Shown here: positions 8,426 through 16,718 of the stretch, in pieces
How positions within the stretch are numbered: position 1 is the stretch's first letter
Layout: each line of letters begins with the position of its first letter
NCBI RefSeq assembly: GCF_000317695.1
Contig: NC_019771.1
Span: 2,794,001-2,858,000, forward strand
Length of the DNA: 64,000 nt
Direction: 5' to 3'
Origin: Anabaena cylindrica PCC 7122
GTDB taxonomy: Bacteria > Cyanobacteriota > Cyanobacteriia > Cyanobacteriales > Nostocaceae
Translations under genes and position numbers: made by a program
Notes under the pieces: generated by a model
Told to the model about the DNA's origin: nothing
What the model saw: the letters and a program-made list of their open reading frames with translations, nothing else
Databases searched by the model: none

Positions 8426-9196
8426 GTGGGTTCGGTTTGTATTGAAATCGTTGAGGGGAATCCCCATCTGAGGTCGTTGCTTGGTTGGCACTTGCAACAA
8501 CTGGAATACCGAGTACATCAAGCCGCCAGCATTTATCAAGCAAGGGAAGTGTTTCTAAGCCATCAACCGACGCTAGTGATTCTAGATGCGGATTTGCCTG
8601 ATGGCGACGGTATTGAATTTTGCCATTGGTTGAATCGTCAGCAACAGCCTCTAATTCTCATGCTATCTGCCCGAAACAATGAAGCTGATATTGTCGCTGG
8701 CTTAAAGGCAGGAGCAGATGATTACTTGAGCAAACCTTTTGGAATGCAAGAGTTTTTGGCTAGGGTAGAGGCGTTGATTCGACGTAACCGCACACCCACT
8801 GCACCAGCTTACTTGGATTATGGCACTTTGCAAATAGATTTGGTACAGCGCCGAGTCCGTTTTCAAGGGGAGTTTATCGACTTAACACCCCAAGAATTTA
8901 GTTTGCTGTATGTTTTGGCGCAAGCTGGGGGAGTACCTTTGAGTAGGTCGGAATTACTGCGTCGTGCTTGGCCTGACGCTATTGATAATCCGCGTACCAT
9001 TGATACTCACGTTTTATCACTGCGGAAAAAAGTGGAACTTGATCCGAGACAACCCAGCTTAATCCAAACTATCCGCAATGTGGGATACCGATTTAACATG
9101 GAAACTTTGAATGCTAATGTTCCGCAATCACAAACAAAGTTAGCTAAAGAGAGATTCAGTAATCCACGTTCAACACTTGCGACTCAAATCTCTTAA
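8426..9196 (+). CDS. OmpR/PhoB-family response regulator with atypical acidic pocket
   Basis: A 256-residue two-domain regulator. Receiver, residues 5-118: predicted phospho-acceptor Asp54 in VILDADLPDGDG, Ser81 in MLSARNN, Lys103 in LSKPFG. The usual two acidic residues at the first strand are here Glu10-Gly11 (IVEGNPHL), so one metal-binding acid is missing. The winged-helix DNA-binding domain spans about 130-225 (LTPQEFSLLYVLA, TIDTHVLSLRKKVE, IQTIRNVGYRF). The start is a GTG with AAGGGG about ten bases upstream. No sensor kinase is adjacent, so it is an orphan regulator. The last 30 residues form a polar tail. Confidence 0.9.
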   Translation: MGSVCIEIVEGNPHLRSLLGWHLQQLEYRVHQAASIYQAREVFLSHQPTLVILDADLPDGDGIEFCHWLNRQQQPLILMLSARNNEADIVAGLKAGADDYLSKPFGMQEFLARVEALIRRNRTPTAPAYLDYGTLQIDLVQRRVRFQGEFIDLTPQEFSLLYVLAQAGGVPLSRSELLRRAWPDAIDNPRTIDTHVLSLRKKVELDPRQPSLIQTIRNVGYRFNMETLNANVPQSQTKLAKERFSNPRSTLATQIS

Positions 9197-9266
9197 ATGG
9201 GTAATTGGTCCTGGGTAATCGGTGATTGGTGATTTTATGCCCATTACCCTATCTCCTTTTTTCGAT

Positions 9267-10049
9267 TCAAATCCATTCCTGAGATGCTTGATTTTCAGCT
9301 TCTATTAAACGGGCTTTTAAGTTCTCCCAGTCTAGCTCAGAGGTTGATTGGTTTGCCAATAGTTGACCTTGCTGGAGATGTAATAAACGGGTGCAAAATT
9401 CTTGGGCTAGGTCAAGCTGGTGATTTACCATCAAAATTGAAGTTGTAGGGGTTTGAGTTAGTTGGGTGAGGATGTCCATCAAAAGGGAAGCTTTGCCAGT
9501 ATCTAAGGCGCTGGTAGGCTCGTCTAGTAGTAAGATTTTAGGTTGGATGACTAAGGCACGAGCGATCGCTACTAATTGTCTCTGTCCGGCTGAAAGTTGT
9601 ACTTCAGTGCGTCCTAACCATTCTTCAGGAATTTGCAGTTGTTCTTGCCAATAACCGACTTGTTCCTGAATTTTCTGCTTAGACAAACCACGCAAAACTA
9701 AAGGATAAGCCAAGGCTTCCCTAACTGTCATCCCCAACAACTTAATTTCTTGCTGTACAAGTGTTACCTGTTGACGGATTTGAATAATGGGAATTTGCCG
9801 ATATTCCTGATTTTCAAGGTGAATTTTACCGCTAGTGGGTTCAGTGAGACGGTTGAGAAGACGCAATAAGGAAGTTTTACCAGCACCAGCAGTACCGACA
9901 ATGGCAATGCGATCGCCTGCAAAGACCTCAAATGAAATATCCTGTAAAATGGAATATCCCGGTAAATTTCTCTGAGTCTGACTTTTGAGGTTTGCAGATA
10001 AATTAACTTGCTCAAGTCTGAGTACGGTTTTTGCAGTCAAATTATCCAA
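9267..10049 (-). CDS. Orphan ABC transporter ATP-binding protein (FetA/YbbL-like)
   Basis: A 260-residue ABC ATPase. Walker A GTAGAGKTS is at residues 52-60, then the Q-loop (TLVQQEIKLLG), signature LSAGQRQLVAIARAL, Walker B ILLLDEPTSALD and switch His in MVNHQLD. Size and sequence resemble the FetA/YbbL type, but no permease gene is adjacent. The frame begins with TTG; no ATG or GTG exists upstream before low-complexity GGGGCAGAGGGGCAGAGG sequence and the heptamer repeat array, and no Shine-Dalgarno is seen, so repeats may have displaced the original start. Confidence 0.87.
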   Translation of the reverse strand: MDNLTAKTVLRLEQVNLSANLKSQTQRNLPGYSILQDISFEVFAGDRIAIVGTAGAGKTSLLRLLNRLTEPTSGKIHLENQEYRQIPIIQIRQQVTLVQQEIKLLGMTVREALAYPLVLRGLSKQKIQEQVGYWQEQLQIPEEWLGRTEVQLSAGQRQLVAIARALVIQPKILLLDEPTSALDTGKASLLMDILTQLTQTPTTSILMVNHQLDLAQEFCTRLLHLQQGQLLANQSTSELDWENLKARLIEAENQASQEWI

Positions 10050-10080
10050 GGGGAATAGGGGGCAGAGGGGCAGAGGAGAA

Positions 10081-10205
10081 AATTACGAATTACGAATTAC
10101 GAATTACGAATTACGAATTACGAATTACGAATTACGAATTACGAATTACGAATTACGAATTACGAATTACGAATTACGAATTACGAATTACGAATTACGA
10201 ATTAC
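10081..10205. repeat. Heptanucleotide tandem repeat (AATTACG)n, about 18 copies
   Basis: A perfect array of AATTACG with 17 full copies plus six bases, in uninterrupted period seven. This is the cyanobacterial STRR type of repeat. It lies between two minus-strand genes and supplies the last two codons and the TAA stop of the upstream membrane-protein gene. There are no spacers, so it is not a CRISPR. Copy number is likely to vary between strains. Confidence 0.97.
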
Positions 10206-10755
10206 CAAGAATTGCTGTATTGATAGTCCAAACATCTACGAATAACAGCAGTAGAGTACAACCAAATAAAATGAGATACATCCAAGGTTGTGCTAGAGGA
10301 CGAACATCTGTGGTATCAATGCCTGTTTTAGTTTGTACAATTTTGACTAAACGGGCAAATCCAGCCACACGCATTGGCAGCAGATAAGCTTTTCCATCTT
10401 GGCTGAGAAAATAATAAATTATACCCCCTTGACCAGTGGTGCGGGGTTTTAAACTTTTAATATCTGACCAAGGTAAAGACCAACCTTTGCGAAAGAAGCG
10501 CGGAACCCAAATGGGATAAGTTACTTGAATTTCCTGATCGTCTACTATCACTCTTTCAGTTAAGACCGCATATAGTCCTACAAAACCGATGATAATTCCT
10601 AACCACAATAATGCTGGTGGTGTGGGTGCATCTGTCGCTTGAGCTAAAAAAGGTAAGGGAACTGTGAGTACCAGATATAAACTCAACAGAGTGATTCTAA
10701 TCAAGGGAGACAGACGAAAAACAGAAGTTGAAGTATCGGTTAAGTTTGCTGTCAC
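10195..10755 (-). CDS. Membrane protein of unknown function with PH-like central region
   Basis: Hydrophobic segments lie near the N-terminus (LIRITLLSLYLVLTVPLPFL and LLWLGIIIGFVGLYAVLTER) and at the C-terminus (MYLILFGCTLLLLFVDVW). Between them a soluble part (VIVDDQEIQVTYPIWVPRFF, LPWSDIKSLKP, GKAYLLPMR) looks like the bacterial PH-like fold found in small membrane proteins. The GTG at 10753-10755 was chosen as start (186 residues); a TTG at 10794 would add 13 basic residues. The C-terminal residues and the TAA stop fall inside the heptamer array. The family is not recognised with certainty. Confidence 0.7.
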   Translation of the reverse strand: MTANLTDTSTSVFRLSPLIRITLLSLYLVLTVPLPFLAQATDAPTPPALLWLGIIIGFVGLYAVLTERVIVDDQEIQVTYPIWVPRFFRKGWSLPWSDIKSLKPRTTGQGGIIYYFLSQDGKAYLLPMRVAGFARLVKIVQTKTGIDTTDVRPLAQPWMYLILFGCTLLLLFVDVWTINTAILGNS

Positions 10756-10816
10756 GGCTCGATTTTCATAGTTTTTCTTTTTTATTCTAAACAATTACTA
10801 ATTACCAATTACCCAA

Positions 10817-11278
10817 CTATGGTAAATATTTTTGGACTACAGTCCAACCAGTTAAAGAAACCCAAGCAAAACCTATAAATAACAAGATATTTAAACCAAT
10901 ATGTAAAGGTCTAGCCCAAGGCTTTGTCGTGCTAATTTGGGTGGCACTAAAAGCTGATATTAACACCAATCCTACGACTATTAATCCAGCGATTAAGTGT
11001 GATGAGTGTCCCAAAGAACCGAAATGACCTAAAGTGCCGACAATACCAACGGCTAGAAGTAGCAGCACTAGACTAACCATTGTGATGCCAATGATGTAGT
11101 GTAGTAATCTGATACTGCTACTTCCATCTATCACCGGGATGCTGAAAGGAGATTGTCCTGTGTTTCTCACTCTAAACATCCAAATACCAGTAATTGCTAA
11201 AAATAGATATGCTAATAGTGACAGTCCCATAGACCATGCGGCTATTTTCCACAACCAGAGAAAAGAAGGTAGATTCAT
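10817..11278 (-). CDS. DUF4079-like membrane protein
   Basis: A 153-residue protein with four predicted membrane helices: residues 8-35, 60-85, 92-112 and 125-145. Conserved-looking histidines occur in IRLLHYIIG, GHFGSLGHSSHL and RPLHIGLNIL, at the membrane faces, which is reminiscent of cytochrome b561-like or DUF4079 proteins of cyanobacteria. Haem binding is inference. The previous membrane-protein gene lies just downstream on the same strand, so the two may be co-transcribed. Confidence 0.75.
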   Translation of the reverse strand: MNLPSFLWLWKIAAWSMGLSLLAYLFLAITGIWMFRVRNTGQSPFSIPVIDGSSSIRLLHYIIGITMVSLVLLLLAVGIVGTLGHFGSLGHSSHLIAGLIVVGLVLISAFSATQISTTKPWARPLHIGLNILLFIGFAWVSLTGWTVVQKYLP

Positions 11279-11343
11279 AACAGAGTTTAATAAAGGAATA
11301 CTTTCCTTTAAAGGGAAAAAATTATAGACTGATTACGCCCCAT

Positions 11344-11499
11344 TTACTTGGCGCGGTAGAGTGCTTGATCTGCTTGTTCGACCAAGTTGGCTGATAATGT
11401 GTCAGAGGTAGGTATTTGGGTAGTAATGCCCTGGCTAATTGTAACTGTATTGCTGACTTCCGAGGCTTGGTGAGGAATTGCTAAATCTTTAATTGCAGA
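11344..11499 (-). pseudogene. Remnant of a GGDEF (diguanylate cyclase) domain C-terminus
   Basis: The minus strand encodes 51 codons ending in a normal stop: SAIKDLAIPHQASEVSNTVT, then ISQGITTQIPTSDTLSANLV and EQADQALYRAK. This is the typical end of GGDEF domains (IxxLxIPHxxS...VTxSxGV and ADxALYxAK). The GGDEF catalytic loop and everything upstream are missing; the frame has no start and abuts a repeat (CTACGGGAAGGCTACGCCTA, 11519-11538) and a mobile element. It is a decayed fragment. Confidence 0.75.
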
Positions 11500-11562
11500 T
11501 CCATAACTTGTAATTACCCTACGGGAAGGCTACGCCTACGCAATGACAATTGGGCATTTTTT

Positions 11563-11660
11563 TACAGCAGCTTGCGTAGTTAGGAGGTACAAAATCTAAA
11601 TTGAAACCTATACATAAAGCCAGTTTTACTCATGACTCCTGACTCCTGAATTCTGCTGTA
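11563..11660 (+). mobile_element. TA-bounded miniature element, copy 1 (98 bp)
   Basis: Begins TACAGCAG and ends CTGCTGTA, so the ends are inverted repeats flanked by TA. It carries GTAGTTAGGAGGTACAAAAT, then CCTATACATAAAGCCAGTTT and two CTGACTC units. Near-identical copies are at 27232-27322 and, inverted, at 45643-45740. No coding capacity; it looks like a MITE of the IS630/Tc1 type, which duplicates TA. Confidence 0.75.
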
Positions 11661-11675
11661 TTTGGACTACTCTAA

Positions 11676-11703
11676 ATAAAAAAGGCTGCTGAACTCAGCA
11701 ACC
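11676..11703 (-). terminator. Intrinsic terminator of the DUF1830 gene
   Basis: On the minus strand GGTTGCT-GAGTTC-AGCAGCC forms a 7-bp stem with one G-U pair (11684-11703), followed by TTTTTT. It lies about 25 bp after the DUF1830 stop codon. Confidence 0.75.
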
Positions 11704-11726
11704 CTAAAAATTGAGAAAAATTTTTT

Positions 11727-12125
11727 TCAATCAACCGATGCTAATCCTATGATTTGTAGGGGTTTTGTAGTATCTCCAATTTTTGTATTTATGGAAGAAC
11801 CCATAGAAGTGGTATTTATCGGTTTTTTTTCTTCTAAAGAATCTGTATCATCACATCCATCGCTAGTAAGTTCACTGATAGCCAGGCGATCACACGGTAT
11901 TGTATCCGATAAAATTGAACTTGCCATCATTCCCGTATGAATCTCCATCTGAGCTTCTTTCGGGGCTTCAAAAACTAGCCGTTGTCCAGGAAACACAACC
12001 CTTTCAAAGTACCAGTTAGGAATATTGGAGATGCGAGCCACCTGCATTTTACTCGTGGCATTGACGTAGCAGCAGAGAAACTTCCCCGATTGCTCCGGTG
12101 GTAGAGGATCTAATATTTGAGCCAT
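11727..12125 (-). CDS. DUF1830 domain protein
   Basis: A 132-residue cyanobacterial protein. Residues 15-80 carry the DUF1830 signature: KFLCCYVNATSKMQVARI, NIPNWYFERVVFPGQRLVFE and MEIHTGMMASSILSDTIPC. The remaining C-terminal half is polar, Ser/Thr/Asp-rich and probably disordered. The longer frame opens with TTG at 12152; the ATG at 12123-12125 fits the usual family start and was chosen. The function is unknown. A clear terminator follows. Confidence 0.85.
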   Translation of the reverse strand: MAQILDPLPPEQSGKFLCCYVNATSKMQVARISNIPNWYFERVVFPGQRLVFEAPKEAQMEIHTGMMASSILSDTIPCDRLAISELTSDGCDDTDSLEEKKPINTTSMGSSINTKIGDTTKPLQIIGLASVD

Positions 12126-12665
12126 AACTGCTGAGGAGCTTTTACGCCACAATTCTACATTACATAGGCAAAACTAACATCGCCCGATCCCCAGTTGCTG
12201 TAACTCCGACTACCAACTGAAATTTTCTGCATTATTTCTATCTAAAGTTATGTCTTTATTTATAAAAATTTCCTGACCATATCCCATTTTTTTCAAATTT
12301 ATCATCCCAGGACTTGCCAACCTGCTCACTACTCCCTAACCCTTACTTCCTGTTCCCTCCCATATCATCTATCTCAGAGAATTACAAACGAAAAAAATCG
12401 CTTAATAAATAAACTCAATGTTATGGTAAAGCTATATGAAATTTTTCCTCATATAGTCTATCTCTATGTATAATTTTTCATAATTTTATGCACAGTAGAT
12501 TTAGACTTTTGCAATTTTACTAACATCAAATGTTTCGATACCAAGAATTTGCTTAAATGTCAAGCAAAATATGGGTAATTTCAGTAAACTAAAAAAACCA
12601 CAGTTTAAAACAGATTTTTCCGTAGGTTCCACCTCAAAAATCGGCAAGATGGAAGTTAAAACATT
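12126..12665. other. Intergenic region, 540 bp, nothing recognised
   Basis: AT-rich spacer between divergent genes, containing a pyrimidine-rich stretch near 12310-12365 (CTCACTACTCCC, CTGTTCCCTCCC) of the low-complexity type seen elsewhere in the window. A minus-strand frame at 12501-12752 overlaps the radical SAM gene start and is not credible. Confidence 0.5.
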
Positions 12666-14240
12666 ATGACGGAAAACCGCATTCTTTACGTTCGCCTTCC
12701 CTGTAACCCTATCTTTCCCATTGGGGTTGTTTATCTTTCTGATCACGTCCACAAGCTGTTTCCCAATATTGAACAGCGGATTTTTGATTTAGGCACAGTA
12801 CCACCTTTAGATTATGCTACTGCCCTAGATACCTGTATTGATGAATTTAAACCCACACTCCTAGTCTTTTCTTGGCGCGATATTCAAATATATGCTCCAG
12901 TCGGTGGACGCGGTGGAAACCCTCTGCAAAACGCCTTTGAATTTTACTATGCCAAAAACCCACTCATCAAATTGCGTGGAGCATTAGGCGGTTTACGCAT
13001 CTTCATTGCCTATTATGTAGAGTTGTGGCGCAATTTGGGCTTAGTTAAACGTGGTTTAGCTCGCGCCCAAAAATATCACTCTCAAGCACGTGTAGTTTTG
13101 GGTGGTGGTGCAGTCAGCGTATTTTATCAACAGTTGGGCAAAAGCTTACCGCCAGGGACAATCATCTCTGTCGGTGAAGGAGAAACCTTACTAACAAAAT
13201 TCTTAGGTGGACAAGAGTTTCGAGATGAACGTTGTTATGTAGTGGGAGAAAATCAACCACGAGAACGTTTGATCCACGAACAACCCACACCCTTAGAAAA
13301 AACGGCTTGTAACTATGACTACATAGAAAATATCTGGCCGGAATTTAATTATTACCTGCAAGATCAAGATTTCTATGTTGGTGTTCAAACCAAGCGTGGT
13401 TGTCCTCATAACTGCTGTTATTGCGTTTATACTGTTGTTGAAGGTAAACAGGTACGCATCAACCCAGCCGATGAAGTTGTGGCTGAGATGCGCCAATTAT
13501 ATAATCGCGGCATTCGCAACTTCTGGTTTACTGATGCTCAATTTATTCCTGCACGCAAATATATCGACGATGCTATAGAACTATTACAAAAGATTGTCGA
13601 TTCTGGCATGACAGATATAAACTGGGCAGCATACATCAGAGCAGACAACTTAACTCCAGAGTTGTGTGACTTGATGGCAAAAACAGGGATGAACTACTTT
13701 GAAATCGGTATTACTAGCGGTTCTCAAGAATTGGTGCGAAAAATGCGGATGGGGTATAATCTGCGAACTGTTTTACAAAACTGTCGTGATTTAAAAGCCG
13801 CAGGTTTCAATGACTTGGTTTCCGTCAATTACTCTTTTAATGTCATTGATGAACGTCACGAAACCATTCGCCAAACGATCGCTTATCACCGAGAATTAGA
13901 ACGGATTTTCGGTGCTGATAAAGTAGAACCTGCCATTTTCTTTATTGGACTACAACCTCATACCCATTTAGAAGAATATGCCTTTAAAGAAGGTATCCTC
14001 AAACCAGGGTATGATCCAATGAGTTTGATGCCCTGGACAGCTAAAAAACTTCTGTGGAACCCTGAACCACTAGGTTCATTTTTCGGAGAAGTCTGTTTAC
14101 AAGCTTGGCAACGTAACCCCAACGACTTCGGACGCGAAGTTATGAACATCTTAGAAGAAAAATTAGGGTGTGCTGAGTTAGAAACAGCACTTTCTGCGCC
14201 CATTGAAACCAAAGAGAAACATCTGGCAGGCGTATCATAG
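12666..14240 (+). CDS. B12-binding-type radical SAM protein
   Basis: A 524-residue protein with a Rossmann-like N-terminal region, residues 1-190 (LPCNPIFPIGVVYLSDHV, FKPTLLVFSWRDIQIYAPVG, RVVLGGGAVSVF), and a radical SAM core from about 235. The cluster motif CxxxCxxC is seen as GCPHNCCYCVYTV. Other conserved core elements are FWFTDAQFIP, INWAAYIRADNLTPEL and FEIGITSGSQELVRKM, the last like SAM/substrate-binding strands of the BchE/B12-binding class. A classical cobalamin DxHxxG motif is not seen, so B12 binding is uncertain. The product is unknown; BchE-like annotation would be over-reach. Confidence 0.85.
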   Translation: MTENRILYVRLPCNPIFPIGVVYLSDHVHKLFPNIEQRIFDLGTVPPLDYATALDTCIDEFKPTLLVFSWRDIQIYAPVGGRGGNPLQNAFEFYYAKNPLIKLRGALGGLRIFIAYYVELWRNLGLVKRGLARAQKYHSQARVVLGGGAVSVFYQQLGKSLPPGTIISVGEGETLLTKFLGGQEFRDERCYVVGENQPRERLIHEQPTPLEKTACNYDYIENIWPEFNYYLQDQDFYVGVQTKRGCPHNCCYCVYTVVEGKQVRINPADEVVAEMRQLYNRGIRNFWFTDAQFIPARKYIDDAIELLQKIVDSGMTDINWAAYIRADNLTPELCDLMAKTGMNYFEIGITSGSQELVRKMRMGYNLRTVLQNCRDLKAAGFNDLVSVNYSFNVIDERHETIRQTIAYHRELERIFGADKVEPAIFFIGLQPHTHLEEYAFKEGILKPGYDPMSLMPWTAKKLLWNPEPLGSFFGEVCLQAWQRNPNDFGREVMNILEEKLGCAELETALSAPIETKEKHLAGVS

Positions 14241-14318
14241 AAAACCAGGGAGTATGGAGACATTTTGAACTTTTAATTGTCCCTCTCCCATCCTCTGCGA
14301 TTATTTTCACCAAAATTC

Positions 14319-15716
14319 ATGCTAGAAGGTTCAATTCTCCAAAAACTAGAAGTAGCGCATCGTCATAGTAACAGACCGGTTCATTTTGGTGTGTACTACA
14401 AAAATACCCTCGTCTCGCTGTGTCATGCCCTGGAAGACCATATTTTAACTGATGATGGTGCGCCTTTAGTAATAACAGCATTTCAAAAGGGTAAATGGTA
14501 TTTGCAGGAAGCTAATAGATACGCAGATATTGCCAAGCGTAGCCGTGGAATTGCGATTATGGCATCTGCTGATGCAGGCTTCGCAGAACACACTACTAGT
14601 CAGTTACCCAATGTTGATTTAGTAGCTATCGCCGCAGGTGATCCTGTAGAGCAGGAATGGCATTTAATTATTTTATCACCTGAATACACAGCAATGGTAA
14701 TTTGTCAAGAATTATCTGAGGCTGATTATGGAATTGGTGGTTTACCAGGATCAGATTTAGAACGTAAATTTTATGGTTTGTGGACATTTGAACCAGAGTT
14801 AGTGAGTGAGACAGCAGAAATAGCGATCGCTCACATTCAAAAATACAACCCAGAATTAGCAACCAAACTCAGCACCCATAAACAAGCAATTCAAGCTTCT
14901 ATCACCCCACCAAAAGATCTAAGTGCAGTTGTTTCCCGCGTCGTCGATTACCTACAAGCAGGACAAGAAAAATTAACCCTCCCCGCAGCCCTACAACAAA
15001 AAGCCCTAGATCGCAACTTGGTTTCTAACGAAATCCAGGCATTTTTGCGGATGGCGCAACTAATGGATTTAGCAAATATCAGCAACCCCCAAGCCGCAGC
15101 AGAAGTCGTGGCACTTTCAGAAACAATCGGTCAGTTGTTAGACTTACCAGCATGGCAAATTAAGAGATTGCGTCTAGCAGGGTTATTACACCGCATAGAT
15201 CCACTACAAAATGCTGAAAGCATTCTCGTTCGCAGCACATCCACCAGCTACCAAGAAAATGCCCCCAGTTGTCCCCTCACCTGTCCCTTAATCCCAGGAG
15301 TACAAGTATTACGGACAATGCCACGATTACGAGCAGTTGCCCAAATTATCACTCACCAAACTGAGTGGTGGAACGGCACAGGAGAACCAGCCGGTTTAGT
15401 TGGAGATGAAATTCCCCTAGAATCGAGAATCTTAGCGTTAGCATCAGATTTTCAGTTGCGAGTCAATCAGCAAAAATACTCAGATAAAAGCGGAGAAGAT
15501 ATATTTGCTCAAGCTTTAGATGAGTGCAGACTGCAACAATCTACCCGCTTCGACCCTAAACTTGTAGATACCCTAACTTTATTAGTCATGGGTTTACAAC
15601 AGGGACTCGACTTACCCCTAATGATAGCTAAAGTCAGTAGTGGTATGTGGTTACTTGATTCACGATGGGACAGCCATAGCAAAAGTAGTGAGCAGATAAG
15701 TAATTACAGCAAATGA
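14319..15716 (+). CDS. DICT sensory domain plus degenerate HD-GYP-like domain protein
   Basis: Residues 1-190 form a DICT domain (LEGSILQKLEVAHRHSNRPV, GIAIMASADAGF, WHLIILSPEYTAMVICQEL), a sensory module linked to diguanylate cyclases and two-component proteins in cyanobacteria. Residues 215-450 are an HD-GYP-like fold whose motifs have decayed: AGLLHRIDP in place of LLHDIGK and HQTEWWNGTGEPAGL in place of HHExxDGxGYPxGL. Phosphodiesterase activity is therefore unlikely. The frame extends to a TTG at 14277, but the ATG at 14319 gives the normal DICT N-terminus. The stop overlaps the start of the next gene (ATGA), implying translational coupling. Confidence 0.85.
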   Translation: MLEGSILQKLEVAHRHSNRPVHFGVYYKNTLVSLCHALEDHILTDDGAPLVITAFQKGKWYLQEANRYADIAKRSRGIAIMASADAGFAEHTTSQLPNVDLVAIAAGDPVEQEWHLIILSPEYTAMVICQELSEADYGIGGLPGSDLERKFYGLWTFEPELVSETAEIAIAHIQKYNPELATKLSTHKQAIQASITPPKDLSAVVSRVVDYLQAGQEKLTLPAALQQKALDRNLVSNEIQAFLRMAQLMDLANISNPQAAAEVVALSETIGQLLDLPAWQIKRLRLAGLLHRIDPLQNAESILVRSTSTSYQENAPSCPLTCPLIPGVQVLRTMPRLRAVAQIITHQTEWWNGTGEPAGLVGDEIPLESRILALASDFQLRVNQQKYSDKSGEDIFAQALDECRLQQSTRFDPKLVDTLTLLVMGLQQGLDLPLMIAKVSSGMWLLDSRWDSHSKSSEQISNYSK

Positions 15717-16351
15717 ATATTGAAGCCATTAGATTAGGAAAAATCAAACAACTCCCAGGAGCAGATTTAGAAGACGAGGAACTATCCCAAATAGATTTAA
15801 GCCGCGTCAACTTAGCCGGTGCAACCCTAGTTGGCACTAACTTTAATGGTTCTAAACTCGAAGGCGCACATTTTGAAGGTGCGAATTTAATGGGCGCTAA
15901 CCTCCAAGAAACTGACTTGCGGGCTAACCTCATGGGAGCAAATTTGATGCAAGCAGACTTAAGCAATGCTGATATGCGGGGTAGTAATTTGCGGGGTGCT
16001 AACTTGATGGGTGCAACACTCAGCGATGTTACTTTGGCTGGTGCTTTCTTAAGTGGTGCTAATTTAATGAGTGTCAACTTGCAAGGTGTTGACTTACGAA
16101 GTGCTGAATTACGCGGTGCAAACCTCACAGGGGCAAATCTTAAAGGTGCAGATTTAAGCCGGGCTGATTTACAAGGAGCATTATTGAGTGAAGCTAACCT
16201 CGAAGAAGCAGACTTGCGGGGTGCAAACCTAGCCGGGGCGAATTTAACAGGGGCTAACTTACTTTGTGCAGAGTTAGAAGCTGCAAATTTGAACGGAGTT
16301 AATTTAGATCGGGCGTGTTTGGTAGGTACAATTCTGGAAGCTGTTTCTTGA
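15713..16351 (+). CDS. Pentapeptide-repeat protein
   Basis: A 212-residue protein; after a 30-residue leader (MNIEAIRLGKIKQLPGADLE) it is almost wholly built of A(N/D)LxG-type pentapeptides, about 34 in series, which would fold as a right-handed quadrilateral beta-helix. No membrane segment or enzyme motif is present. Its ATG overlaps the stop of the DICT-HD gene by four bases, so the two products are probably made together; a scaffold or partner role for the DICT protein is inferred. The antisense frame is a repeat-driven shadow. Confidence 0.93.
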   Translation: MNIEAIRLGKIKQLPGADLEDEELSQIDLSRVNLAGATLVGTNFNGSKLEGAHFEGANLMGANLQETDLRANLMGANLMQADLSNADMRGSNLRGANLMGATLSDVTLAGAFLSGANLMSVNLQGVDLRSAELRGANLTGANLKGADLSRADLQGALLSEANLEEADLRGANLAGANLTGANLLCAELEAANLNGVNLDRACLVGTILEAVS

Positions 16352-16366
16352 TCCTTCTTTTTGCTT

Positions 16367-16468
16367 ATGGATGATATATCACGTTGGCAAGAATGGCTGA
16401 CTGTATTCTCATATATAGGGATTACTGTATTTATTATTTGGCGTGTTTTTGCAACACCCAATAAATAG
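16367..16468 (+). CDS. Possible 33-residue single-span membrane microprotein
   Basis: An ATG-initiated frame of 33 codons begins 15 bp after the pentapeptide-repeat gene. It reads MDDISRWQEWLTVFSYIGIT followed by VFIIWRVFATPNK: a short acidic head, one hydrophobic span and a basic tail, the layout of small photosynthetic or NDH subunits. It does not match one I can name, and no strong ribosome binding site is seen. Confidence 0.4.
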   Translation: MDDISRWQEWLTVFSYIGITVFIIWRVFATPNK

Positions 16469-16542
16469 AAAAATCTGGTGATACCATTTCACTAAAAAAA
16501 CGATGATTGTAACTTATCTTCGCCACCTTTTTTAAGTTTTGA

Positions 16543-16682
16543 TTTGTAGGTTGGGTTGTTCGCGTCAGCGTTGCGGAGCAATGGAACGTATCCCTGCGGG
16601 ACACTGCGTGAACACGTAGTGTGCCGGAGACATAACCCAACAAATGCGTCGGGTTGCGCTGTTGCTTAACCTAACCTACAAA
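16543..16682. repeat. 140-bp element with TTTGTAGGTT inverted ends
   Basis: The left end TTTGTAGGTTGGGTT and right end AACCTAACCTACAAA are inverted repeats with one mismatch. Inside are GGGTTGTTCGCGTCAGCG and, at 16591-16633, a palindromic block (CCCTGCGGGACACTGCGTGA to GTGCCGGAGACAT) related to the 53-bp repeats at 34022 and 44535. No coding content; MITE-like or a dispersed palindromic repeat. Confidence 0.65.
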
Positions 16683-16718
16683 AAATGGTCAAGGTATTGA
16701 ATAAAATAATCAAGATAT

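Noticed and set aside
10081..10205. Possible CRISPR array
   Set aside because: Unit length is seven with no spacers and no cas genes.
9985..10387. Two plus-strand frames with NYELRIT repeats
   Set aside because: They are translations of the AATTACG heptamer array plus antisense of neighbouring genes, with no ribosome binding site.
12501..12752. An 83-codon minus-strand frame
   Set aside because: It overlaps the start of the radical SAM gene and has no conserved features.
15634..16461. A 275-codon frame antisense to the pentapeptide gene
   Set aside because: The periodic KLAP/KSAP pattern is the reverse reading of pentapeptide codons.
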